A stretch of DNA of 64,000 nt from positions 62,001 to 126,000 of the forward strand of contig JAFVBB010000001.1 of assembly GCA_017480225.1 (NCBI GenBank). Reading direction: 5' to 3'. How positions within the stretch are numbered: position 1 is the first letter of the stretch; each line of letters opens with the position of its first letter. Source of the stretch: Bacteroidales bacterium (GTDB lineage: Bacteria > Bacteroidota > Bacteroidia > Bacteroidales > P3). The notes below the pieces were generated by a model, which worked only from the letters and a program-made list of their open reading frames with translations, was not told where the DNA came from and ran no database searches. The translations under genes and the position numbers were made by a program. This document shows positions 8,404-15,830 of the stretch, piece after piece.

Positions 8404-9251
8404 AGCAGGTGTTTTTTCACATCCTCCATCAGCCAGCGTGGTGTGGAGGTGGCGCCACTGATGCCGACGGTACCTACCCCCTCAAACCACTGGGCACACA
8501 GTTGGGAAGCATCCGCAATAAGATGTGTGTGAGGCTGCACCGAGCGGCAGTATTCAAAAAGATAGCGCCCGTTGCTGCTGTTGTTTCCTGCAACGAAAAG
8601 AAGCACATCCACACTTCTGGCAAATCGTTCCAACTCCTGTGCCCTTCCTGCAACACGGCGGCAAATGGTGTCGTAGGCCACAAAGTCGTGCCCATCCGGC
8701 AGTCGGGACTGGATGTTCTCAATCAACCGTCGCAGTTCCTCGCGGCTTTTTGTAGTCTGTGAAAAGAGGCGGATAGGACACCGCATGTCGATATTGTCCA
8801 ATTCGTCGGCATGGCTCACCACAATGGCCTGTCCGCGACACTGCCCTTCCAGCCCAATCACCTCGGCGTGACCGGGCTTACCGAAGATGACCACCTGACC
8901 TCCCTTGCGCCGCATCTCCTCATAGCCTTGCCGTACACGCTCCTGCAAGGCCAACACTATCGGACAAGTGGCATCGATGAGTTCTATACCACGCTGGGCG
9001 GCTAAGGCGTATGTGGAAGGAGGCTCGCCGTGTGCACGGATTAGGACCTTGTCGCCATTAAGCTGCCCAAGTTTTTCGTGGTCAATAACATCCAAACCAA
9101 GGCTCTTCAGCCTTTCCACCTCGGCGCTGTTGTGCACAATGTCGCCCAAGCAGTAAAGCCTGCCGCTGCGACGCAACTCATCCTCGGCCGCGCCTATGGC
9201 CTTGACCACACCAAAGCAGTAGCCAGCATTGTCGTCGATTACAACGTTCAT
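8400..9251 (-). CDS. ispH: 4-hydroxy-3-methylbut-2-enyl diphosphate reductase
   Basis: Last enzyme of the MEP isoprenoid pathway, a 4Fe-4S protein that converts HMBPP to IPP and DMAPP. The 283-aa length is standard. The three cluster cysteines are Cys12 (GYCFGV), Cys96 (DATCPIV) and Cys197 (DTICRRV), at the same positions as in the E. coli enzyme. The conserved AHGEP segment (73-77) is present. It lies one base after the M23 gene and overlaps recF by an ATGA. The upstream pathway enzyme IspG is also in this window (36584-37729). Confidence 0.95.
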   Translation of the reverse strand: MNVVIDDNAGYCFGVVKAIGAAEDELRRSGRLYCLGDIVHNSAEVERLKSLGLDVIDHEKLGQLNGDKVLIRAHGEPPSTYALAAQRGIELIDATCPIVLALQERVRQGYEEMRRKGGQVVIFGKPGHAEVIGLEGQCRGQAIVVSHADELDNIDMRCPIRLFSQTTKSREELRRLIENIQSRLPDGHDFVAYDTICRRVAGRAQELERFARSVDVLLFVAGNNSSNGRYLFEYCRSVQPHTHLIADASQLCAQWFEGVGTVGISGATSTPRWLMEDVKKHLL

Positions 9252-9252
9252 G

Positions 9253-10239
9253 TCAACTCATGCTTTGGTTCTCCTGCCGCGCCTGCTCGAGCACCTCTTC
9301 ATACTCGTCGGGGGTAAGGTCGTTGTAGAAGAAATACACCGGGTCGACATTCTTGCCATTTTGCACAACCTCATAATGCAAATGGGAACCAGTGCTCATA
9401 CCGCTGCTGCCCACCGCGCCAATCTGTTGGCCGCGAACAACCTTCTGTCCCACCCTTACTTGCACGGTCTGCATGTGGGCGTACAGGGTTTGGAAACCAT
9501 AGCCGTGATCAATGACAGCCACGACACCATAGCCACTATACCCTTGCGGATTACGGCCGGCCACACGCACCACACCGTCGGCTGTGGCATAGATAGGAGT
9601 GTTCTTAGGTGCAGAAATGTCGATGCCCGCATGAAGTCGTCGGTAGTGCAATATTGGATGGAAGCGGTAGCCAAATCCACTGACAACCTTGCCCTTGGCC
9701 TTCGACACAGGCATTATTGCAGGCATAGCGGCCAGCCTTTCATTCTTTGTGAGGGCCATGCTGTACAGCTCGTCAAGCGACTGGCTTTCAACATAGATGC
9801 GCTTTGTAAGGTCATCCACCATACGTGTGGTGTTCTTCAACAACTCACCATTTTCCATGCGGTCGAATTCCGCATAGCGTTCCACACCACCAATGCCACT
9901 GTGGCGGCGGGAGGAACTTACGGGGTCACTGTCAAATATCGTTCTGTAAAGCGCACTGTCACGCTCCTCCAAGTTTTGTAGCACCTTTTCGGCACGCTCC
10001 ACGCGGTCGCCCAGCAACCGGGTCTGCCTTTTGTATGAGGCAAGCTGTCTTTCCAGAGAGCGCTCCTTCGGTGACTCGACAAAACGCAAGCCGACAAACA
10101 CCAAGGCTACACCCAGGACAACGCCTCCAAGAACGCTGAATGAGATTCGTCTGACACGATCGCGGAGTGACACAAAAACCTTCTCATACTTCAGTGTATG
10201 AGGGTTGAAACGGTAGGTGTGTCGCTCTTTTTTCTTCAA
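9253..10239 (-). CDS. M23 family peptidase (LytM-type), membrane anchored
   Basis: 328 aa murein endopeptidase. The N-terminus is a short cytoplasmic tail followed by one membrane segment at about 34-53. A coiled-coil-like stretch follows (55-100), then a C-terminal LytM domain with intact zinc ligands: His203 and Asp207 in HAGID, and His288 in SHLHYE. The start appears to be TTG at 10237-10239, immediately after the TAG of the preceding gene (TAG-TTG junction). No ATG exists nearby and the KKKERHTYRFNPHTLKYE N-terminus looks like the family, so the TTG is favoured. The role is probably peptidoglycan remodelling. Confidence 0.9.
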   Translation of the reverse strand: MKKKERHTYRFNPHTLKYEKVFVSLRDRVRRISFSVLGGVVLGVALVFVGLRFVESPKERSLERQLASYKRQTRLLGDRVERAEKVLQNLEERDSALYRTIFDSDPVSSSRRHSGIGGVERYAEFDRMENGELLKNTTRMVDDLTKRIYVESQSLDELYSMALTKNERLAAMPAIMPVSKAKGKVVSGFGYRFHPILHYRRLHAGIDISAPKNTPIYATADGVVRVAGRNPQGYSGYGVVAVIDHGYGFQTLYAHMQTVQVRVGQKVVRGQQIGAVGSSGMSTGSHLHYEVVQNGKNVDPVYFFYNDLTPDEYEEVLEQARQENQSMS

Positions 10240-11214
10240 CTACAGCTTGCTTTTGAGGTTGTTGAGTGCATCCACAAAGCCAAACACCACTTTCATGTGG
10301 TTAAAGTAGAAAGCGAGGTCAAGGGAGGGAATCTGAATCATGCAGGCTGCGTCAATTAGATGCGAGTTTATCAGTTCCGTAGGCTCCTCAATGGCCATTT
10401 CCTGCACCACAACAGTCATGTTCTTCAGAGGCACAAGGTCGAAGTCAACACTCGACCTGCCCACCAGGACGGCGTCAGGCAACAGATAATAACTTACACC
10501 ATGGCTGTCGCGCATAAGAGGCAGGTAGTGTTCCGCCGATATGAAGTCAAACACACCCATGTCGAAGAACACCTGTGCAAACTCGTCACGCGATGAATTG
10601 TCGTGGTGCCAAATGCGCCTGCACGACGAAATCATTCGTACAAAGGCCTCACACATGGACAGGTAGGCTTCATAAACTTCGGGGGAATAATGCTCGGCTA
10701 CCTTGTATTCCACATTGTGCATTATCCCCTCTTGGTTCTCGATAATGCGCTTGTACCGACCCACGATGCTCACCATATGCTTGTTCTTATGGTGACCCAT
10801 CTTGTTTTTGAGGGCCTTTACCACACGCTGCATATACTCTACACCCTGCCCTACTGTCAGTGCGTTGGTGTAGCACTCAAGTATCTCACGCTTCTTCGGG
10901 TCTACAGCCTCACGCAAAGCAATGTTGGCTCGTTTCAACTCGCGGCCATAGTTGGGCTCACGGCCGGTTACCATTGCCCACCACGACGGTATCTCTGCCT
11001 CAAGCCATCGACGCACGAAACGGTTATATGAGTGGCTCTCGCTCTCACGTTCAATAAAACCGGTGCCTGGCGTGCCCGTGCAGATATAGCGACGGCCATG
11101 ATGCCTGAACTCGCCGTTGTCGCACACCCCGAAATCAGAATAATAGAAGTGATTGCTTACGTTCACAAACACTCCGTCACCTATGCTCTTTCTTGAGAAT
11201 GGCAGTAGTTGCAT
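10240..11214 (-). CDS. Unrecognised cytoplasmic protein
   Basis: 324 aa, no family recognised. There is no signal peptide or membrane segment. The N-terminal part is mixed alpha/beta with FRHHGRRYICTGTPGTGF. The middle is helical and basic (RVVKALKNKMGHHKNKHMVSI), and the C-terminus is hydrophobic and helical. It lies 12 nt after lpdA and abuts the M23 gene without a gap, so it belongs to the lpdA transcript. Position next to an envelope hydrolase is the only contextual hint, and it is weak. Confidence 0.7.
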   Translation of the reverse strand: MQLLPFSRKSIGDGVFVNVSNHFYYSDFGVCDNGEFRHHGRRYICTGTPGTGFIERESESHSYNRFVRRWLEAEIPSWWAMVTGREPNYGRELKRANIALREAVDPKKREILECYTNALTVGQGVEYMQRVVKALKNKMGHHKNKHMVSIVGRYKRIIENQEGIMHNVEYKVAEHYSPEVYEAYLSMCEAFVRMISSCRRIWHHDNSSRDEFAQVFFDMGVFDFISAEHYLPLMRDSHGVSYYLLPDAVLVGRSSVDFDLVPLKNMTVVVQEMAIEEPTELINSHLIDAACMIQIPSLDLAFYFNHMKVVFGFVDALNNLKSKL

Positions 11215-11226
11215 GTACGTCAGCTT

Positions 11227-12606
11227 TTATCCATGTATAGCTTCACCATGGGCAGCTTCGAGCGCTTCCATGACAGCCTCGCTCATAGTTGGGTGCGGAT
11301 GGATGGCCTCGGCCAACTGCCTGGCAGTCATTCCAGCCTCACGTGCAGCCACCAACTCTGCAATCATCTCGGTTACACCTTCTCCGCACAGATGGGCACC
11401 CAGTATGAGGTCGGTATCGGCATCAACAACCACCTTCACAAAACCGTCGGTTGCCCCGGCAGCAGTGGCCTTGCCGCTTGCCTTGAAGAAAAACTTGCCC
11501 ACCAGCACCTTGTGGCCAGCCTCAACGGCCTTGCGTTCCGTAAGGCCGACGCTTGCCACCTCAGGACTGGTGTATGTGCACCCTGGAACATTGCCGTAGT
11601 TCACCCTGGCAGCTTCACCTTTTACAATGTGCTCCACACAGCACACAGCCTCTTTCGAGGCCACATGCGCCAATGCCGGCCCGTGAACCACATCGCCAAT
11701 GGCATAGTAGCCGGGGACATTTGTGCGATAATAGTCGTCAACCTCTATCTTGCCTCTCTCATGTTTGATACCACACTCATCAAGTCCAAGCCCCTCAAGG
11801 TTTGTGACCACTCCAACCGCGCTGAGCACAACATCGACATCGATTACCTGCTCTGTGCCTTTCTTAAGGTCCTTCACAGTAACATGGCAGACTTCTCCTT
11901 CCACGTCTACATGTTCCACCGAACTGGAGGTCATCACCTTCATGCCCATTTTGCGAAGAGAACGGCTCATCTGTGCCGCAACATCCTCGTCTTCATTTGG
12001 CATAATCTGCGGCATGAACTCCACCAGTGTGACTTGTGTGCCGATGCTCTGGTAGAAATAGGCGAACTCCGAGCCTATGGCACCGCTGCCGCACACAAGC
12101 ATCCGCTGTGGCTTTTCGGTGAGGGTCATTGCCTCGCGGTAACCTATGATGTGGCGGCCATCCTGTGGCATTGACGGCATCTGCCTTGACCTGGCGCCGG
12201 TAGCCACCACAATGTGTTCAGCCTCATATTCTTCCCCGGCCACACTCACCTTGCGCCCAGGAAGCAGCTTGCCTTCTCCACGCAGAACATCTACGCCATG
12301 CTTCTTCAACAGGAACTCCACGCCCTTGTTCATTGTCTGCGCCACCCCGCGCGAGCGGTCAACCATGGCAGCCAAATCAGCCTCAACGCTTTCGGCCTTC
12401 ACACCGTATTGCGCGGCATGACGAGCATAATTGAAAGCCTGTGCGCTCTTGAGGAGAGCCTTCGTCGGGATGCAACCCCAGTTCAGGCAGATGCCACCCA
12501 GATTCTCTCGTTCCACCACGGCAGCCTTCAGACCAAGTTGCGCGGCCTTCACTGCGGCCACATAGCCACCGGGGCCACTGCCTATTACTATTATATCGTA
12601 TTTCAT
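11227..12606 (-). CDS. lpdA: Dihydrolipoyl dehydrogenase (E3)
   Basis: 459 aa flavoprotein that reoxidises dihydrolipoamide with NAD+ in 2-oxoacid dehydrogenase or glycine cleavage complexes. Visible are the FAD motif GSGPGG (9-14), the redox disulfide Cys40/Cys45 in GGICLNWGCIPTK, the NAD-binding GSGAIGSEFA, the FAD-contact segment AIGDVVHGP, and the C-terminal catalytic AIHPHPTMSEA. No E1 or E2 gene is nearby. A TATATTTG -7 box lies 42 nt upstream, and this gene probably leads the seven-gene minus-strand run down to 5967. Confidence 0.95.
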   Translation of the reverse strand: MKYDIIVIGSGPGGYVAAVKAAQLGLKAAVVERENLGGICLNWGCIPTKALLKSAQAFNYARHAAQYGVKAESVEADLAAMVDRSRGVAQTMNKGVEFLLKKHGVDVLRGEGKLLPGRKVSVAGEEYEAEHIVVATGARSRQMPSMPQDGRHIIGYREAMTLTEKPQRMLVCGSGAIGSEFAYFYQSIGTQVTLVEFMPQIMPNEDEDVAAQMSRSLRKMGMKVMTSSSVEHVDVEGEVCHVTVKDLKKGTEQVIDVDVVLSAVGVVTNLEGLGLDECGIKHERGKIEVDDYYRTNVPGYYAIGDVVHGPALAHVASKEAVCCVEHIVKGEAARVNYGNVPGCTYTSPEVASVGLTERKAVEAGHKVLVGKFFFKASGKATAAGATDGFVKVVVDADTDLILGAHLCGEGVTEMIAELVAAREAGMTARQLAEAIHPHPTMSEAVMEALEAAHGEAIHG

Positions 12607-12647
12607 AATCAGCTAGTTTGCTTGTTTGTTAGTGAATTTTTAATGTG

Positions 12648-12655
12648 CAAATATA
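12648..12655 (-). promoter_or_regulatory. Bacteroidetes -7 box (TATATTTG) for lpdA
   Basis: On the minus strand TATATTTG matches TAnnTTTG, 42 nt before the lpdA ATG. A GTTTC about 20 nt further upstream is a weak -33 candidate. The remainder of the 215-bp gap (12607-12821) is AT-rich near lpdA and holds no recognised gene or terminator. Confidence 0.65.
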
Positions 12656-12821
12656 CACAAAAATATTGAAACGGCCGCTCCCTATTTCAAAAACCAGTCA
12701 CCCCAGCCTCTCGCCACGGGCCATCCATCATTGTGTAACAATCAATTATGGCAGCAAATAACTTTTTATGCACGCAACTTTAGCGGGGCGGTGTTTTTAT
12801 CAAAACAGGAAGCGGCGACTG

Positions 12822-13745
12822 TCAGTCTTCGGCAATGTTGTAGTGTGGGTGCAGAGCTATGGTTTGGCGCAAGGTGTCGCGACTGATATGGGTATAGATT
12901 TCGGTTGTGGCTATGCTCGAGTGCCCCAGCATCTCTTGCACCGCTCGCAAGTCCGCACCATTTTCCACAAGTTCTGTCGCAAAACTGTGTCGCAATGAGT
13001 GCGGGCTGATGTGTTTGCCAATACCAGCGTCAGTAACAGCCCTTTGCAGGAAGATGAACACCATCTGTCGCGTCATGTGCCCCCCCCTGCGGTTCAGGAA
13101 AACGTAACTTTCTTCGCCAGGCTTCGGCGTGATAAGCGTCCGCACATGTTTTACGTAAATGTCAAGCATATCCAGTGCCCGCGAAGCGATAGGCACCCAT
13201 CTTTCCTTGCTGCCCTTGCCTACCACAAGCAGGTAGCCATCGTCTACGAAAACATTTGCCATGCGGAGGTTTATCACCTCCGACACCCGTAGGCCACAGT
13301 CATACATCAACTCCACCATGGTGTTGTTGCGCGCGCCATCGGGGGTGCTTTGGTCGAATGTTGACTGTATTAGCGTTATCTCCTCGTCGGTGAGCACATC
13401 GGGCAAGCGTTCCGGCCTTTCAGGCATCTCGAGCATCGACGCTGGATTGTCGTCCTTGTCGCCGTCAAGCACAAACATCTTGAAGAACATGCGCCAGCCG
13501 CTCAACATCCTTCTTTGGGTTGTGGCTGCCACCCCTGCCTCGTTCATCTCGGCCAGCAGATGACGCAAATGGTCTGTGTCGACATCTGTAGGAGCCACGC
13601 CGAGCGCCATCATATTGGAGCTCATGTGGCCGAAATCAATCAGGTATGCCGCCACAGAATTGTCGGCCAACCCACGCTCAAGCCGCAGGTATGCCTCAAA
13701 ATCACGCCTGGCCCTGTCCCAATCGGCCTCTACATTGCCGCCCAT
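12822..13745 (-). CDS. xerD: Tyrosine recombinase XerC/XerD type
   Basis: 307 aa site-specific recombinase, most likely acting at dif to resolve chromosome dimers. All catalytic residues are visible: Arg153 (CGLRVSE), Lys177 (GKGSKER), His249 and Arg252 (HSLRHSF), His275 (LGHSS) and Tyr284 (TTEIYTH). The N-terminal SAM-like core-binding domain is complete. ATG at 13745 is chosen over an in-frame TTG three codons upstream. It follows prfB by 33 nt on the same strand. No dif-like site was sought successfully in the window. XerC versus XerD cannot be settled from one sequence. Confidence 0.88.
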   Translation of the reverse strand: MGGNVEADWDRARRDFEAYLRLERGLADNSVAAYLIDFGHMSSNMMALGVAPTDVDTDHLRHLLAEMNEAGVAATTQRRMLSGWRMFFKMFVLDGDKDDNPASMLEMPERPERLPDVLTDEEITLIQSTFDQSTPDGARNNTMVELMYDCGLRVSEVINLRMANVFVDDGYLLVVGKGSKERWVPIASRALDMLDIYVKHVRTLITPKPGEESYVFLNRRGGHMTRQMVFIFLQRAVTDAGIGKHISPHSLRHSFATELVENGADLRAVQEMLGHSSIATTEIYTHISRDTLRQTIALHPHYNIAED

Positions 13746-13778
13746 AGCCGCCAATGGTCACGAAGATGTCTGCCTTTG

Positions 13779-14891
13779 TCATCCCTCGCCGCCAAACTCC
13801 ATCAGGTATGCCTTGATGAACTCATCAATATAGCCGTCCATGACGGCGGCAACATCCGAGGTTTGGTATCCTGTGCGGTGGTCTTTCACTCGGCGGTCGT
13901 CCATAACGTAGCTGCGTATTTGCGAGCCCCACTCTATCTTTTTCTGGCCAGCCTTGATCTTTGCCTGTTCCTCCATACGGTGGCGCAACTCACGGTCGTA
14001 GAGTTGTGAGCGCAGCAGGCGCATGGCGTTCTCCTTGTTCTTGGGCTGGTCGCGTGTCTCGGTGTTCTCTATCAGGATCTCCTCCTCCTCGCCTGTGTAT
14101 GGGTCTTTGTACTGGTAGCGCAGGCGGACACCGCTTTCCACCTTGTTAACATTCTGCCCACCTGCACCGCCGCTGCGGAATGTGTCCCAACTCAATCGGC
14201 TCATGTCTACCACCACCTCTATGGAATCGTCCACCAGCGGTGTGACACTGACACTTGTAAACGAGGTCATGCGCTTGCCCTGCGCATTGAATGGGCTCAC
14301 ACGCACCAACCTGTGCACCCCGGTTTCGCTTTTAAGGTAGCCATAGGCGAACTCGCCCTCTATCTGCAATGTGCAGCTTTTAATGCCGGCTCCCTCACCG
14401 TCAAGGCTGTTTGAGACAGCCACACGGTAGCCGTGCGTCTCGGCATAGCGTATGTACATGCGCATGAGCATCTCCGCCCAGTCTTGCGCCTCAACTCCAC
14501 CGGCACCTGCATTGATGCTGAGCACCGCATCGAGCCTGTCGCTGTCGCCACGCAGCATATTCTTGAATTCCAGACCCTCCACCTTCTTTTGCGTGACGGC
14601 CACCTGTGCCGCGAGTTCCTCTTCCGAGGCCTCGCCGGCCTCAAAGAACTCGCCCATCACCTCAAGGTCGCCACATGCCGCGTCAACCTCGTCGTAGGCT
14701 GTCACCCAGCTCTTTTGCGCGTTGATGCCCTTCACCACCTTCTGCGCCTCCTTTGGGTCACTCCAAAAGTCGGGCACCTCTGTCTTCTTCTCTTCCTCGG
14801 CAATCCATGCACGCTTGCCGTCAACATCGAGGAAACGTCGCAACGCATCCTTCCTCGACACAAGGTCCTTTATCTGTTCTAAATTGGTCAT
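13779..14891 (-). CDS. prfB: Peptide chain release factor 2
   Basis: 370 aa class I release factor for UGA and UAA. The SPF anticodon-like tripeptide is at 199-201 and the GGQ catalytic loop at 244-246. The N-terminal region RRFLDVDGK covers the place where many bacteria have an in-frame UGA and a programmed +1 shift. Here the DNA reads through as Leu-Asp without a stop, so no frameshift is needed. It lies 8 nt after the ZIP transporter gene. Confidence 0.95.
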   Translation of the reverse strand: MTNLEQIKDLVSRKDALRRFLDVDGKRAWIAEEEKKTEVPDFWSDPKEAQKVVKGINAQKSWVTAYDEVDAACGDLEVMGEFFEAGEASEEELAAQVAVTQKKVEGLEFKNMLRGDSDRLDAVLSINAGAGGVEAQDWAEMLMRMYIRYAETHGYRVAVSNSLDGEGAGIKSCTLQIEGEFAYGYLKSETGVHRLVRVSPFNAQGKRMTSFTSVSVTPLVDDSIEVVVDMSRLSWDTFRSGGAGGQNVNKVESGVRLRYQYKDPYTGEEEEILIENTETRDQPKNKENAMRLLRSQLYDRELRHRMEEQAKIKAGQKKIEWGSQIRSYVMDDRRVKDHRTGYQTSDVAAVMDGYIDEFIKAYLMEFGGEG

Positions 14892-14899
14892 TGTCTTAC

Positions 14900-15625
14900 T
14901 TATATTACTATTGCCACCAGCACAAACGCCGCCATCATCAAACCGATGTTACTCCACGAGAAGTGGTTTCTTTTATGGTCGAAGAGGATGCTGGAGCTTA
15001 CGTGCAGCAGCACGCCTACCACCATGCCAGTGAGCACCTGCACCCAGCGCGACCCTTCGCCAATCAACCAGTTGGCAAAGAGCGACCCCAGCGGTGACAT
15101 TATTCCGAAGAGCAGCAACACCAGCGCACAGCGCCACATGCTGTATCCACGGTCGGCCATGATGCCAACCAGCAGCAGCGACACCGGTATGTTGTGGATG
15201 ACGATGCCCCACATCAGTCCGGCGTCCACCCCGTCGCCAAGCCCAAGGGGCATTCCCTCGAGGAAGGCGTGCATACACAGCCCGGCAAGCAGCCCCGCCA
15301 GGGTGAAGCCCTCCTCGGTGTGGCCATGCTCGGCATGGGCCGACAGGCCGTCGAGCATTTGCTGCATCAGGAACCCAAGCAGAATGGCGATGAAGGGCAT
15401 GATGCTGTCGAACCTGCCCAAACCGACAGGCAGGGGCGACTCGCCGCGGCCGAGGTGGTATTCCGACGCCTCGGGCAGCAGGTCCAAGCAGCACACTCCA
15501 AGCAGGAACGCGCCTCCGAAGACCGTGATGCCGCGCATCAAGCCGTCGGGCAGCCTGCGCACAACCGGCATCGCCAGTGCCCACACGGCCACCCCAAGGG
15601 CTATCAGTATGTATGCTCCTGCCAT
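14900..15625 (-). CDS. ZIP family metal transporter
   Basis: 241 aa integral membrane protein, likely importing zinc or another divalent cation. Seven to eight hydrophobic segments are visible. The intramembrane metal-site features are present: HAFLEGMPLGLGDG (about residue 120) and IVIHNIPVSLLLVG (about residue 145), which carry the HxxxEG and HN patterns of the family. A His/Glu-rich loop (HAEHGHTEEG, about 100-110) precedes them. ATG at 15625 is preferred to a GTG at 15640 because that GTG falls in the terminator T-run of the SRP RNA just upstream. It probably depends on read-through from the SRP RNA promoter. Confidence 0.9.
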   Translation of the reverse strand: MAGAYILIALGVAVWALAMPVVRRLPDGLMRGITVFGGAFLLGVCCLDLLPEASEYHLGRGESPLPVGLGRFDSIMPFIAILLGFLMQQMLDGLSAHAEHGHTEEGFTLAGLLAGLCMHAFLEGMPLGLGDGVDAGLMWGIVIHNIPVSLLLVGIMADRGYSMWRCALVLLLFGIMSPLGSLFANWLIGEGSRWVQVLTGMVVGVLLHVSSSILFDHKRNHFSWSNIGLMMAAFVLVAIVI

Positions 15626-15638
15626 TTGATAGACACAC

Positions 15639-15651
15639 AAAAAAGGGCAAG
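15639..15651 (-). terminator. Terminator of the SRP RNA
   Basis: The closing helix of the SRP RNA (CTTGCCC side, 15645-15651) runs directly into TTTTTT on the minus strand. The ZIP gene starts 14 nt after the T-run. Confidence 0.75.
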
Positions 15652-15740
15652 CTGTTTATATCGCACCGCTACAACCAAACACCCTTGCTGTATTCCTACC
15701 CTGGGGGATTCAATGGGAGCTGGTCGTATAAGACTTGCCC
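15645..15740 (-). ncRNA. ffs: Small SRP RNA (4.5S RNA)
   Basis: RNA scaffold of the signal recognition particle that binds Ffh. On the minus strand the ends GGGCAAG and CTTGCCC pair and are followed by six T, so the RNA folds into one long hairpin of about 96 nt. The diagnostic Ffh-binding loop is present: CAGG, GTA, the GGAA tetraloop (15693-15696), TAC, AGCA, in the context CCCCCAGG...AGCAAGGG. A TACTTTTG promoter lies upstream at 15767. The family assignment rests on this motif and fold; exact 5' end is uncertain. Confidence 0.9.
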
Positions 15741-15766
15741 ATGCGTAACTTTCTCGTTTGAGGTTG

Positions 15767-15774
15767 CAAAAGTA
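15767..15774 (-). promoter_or_regulatory. Promoter of the SRP RNA (TTTG-N20-TACTTTTG)
   Basis: On the minus strand TACTTTTG matches the -7 consensus, with TTTG 20 nt further upstream as the -33 element. Expected transcription start is near 15760, about 20 nt before the mature hairpin, so 5' trimming is likely. It may also serve the ZIP-prfB-xerD genes downstream. Confidence 0.8.
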
Positions 15775-15830
15775 GCCATTTTTTACAAACCGGCCAAATT
15801 TATTTTGCACGCCGAGGGTTACAGTGCTGT

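Noticed and set aside
15645..15760. Riboswitch in the leader of the ZIP transporter
   Set aside because: The GGAA tetraloop with CAGG/AGCA internal loop and the terminal helix with T-run identify it as the SRP RNA.
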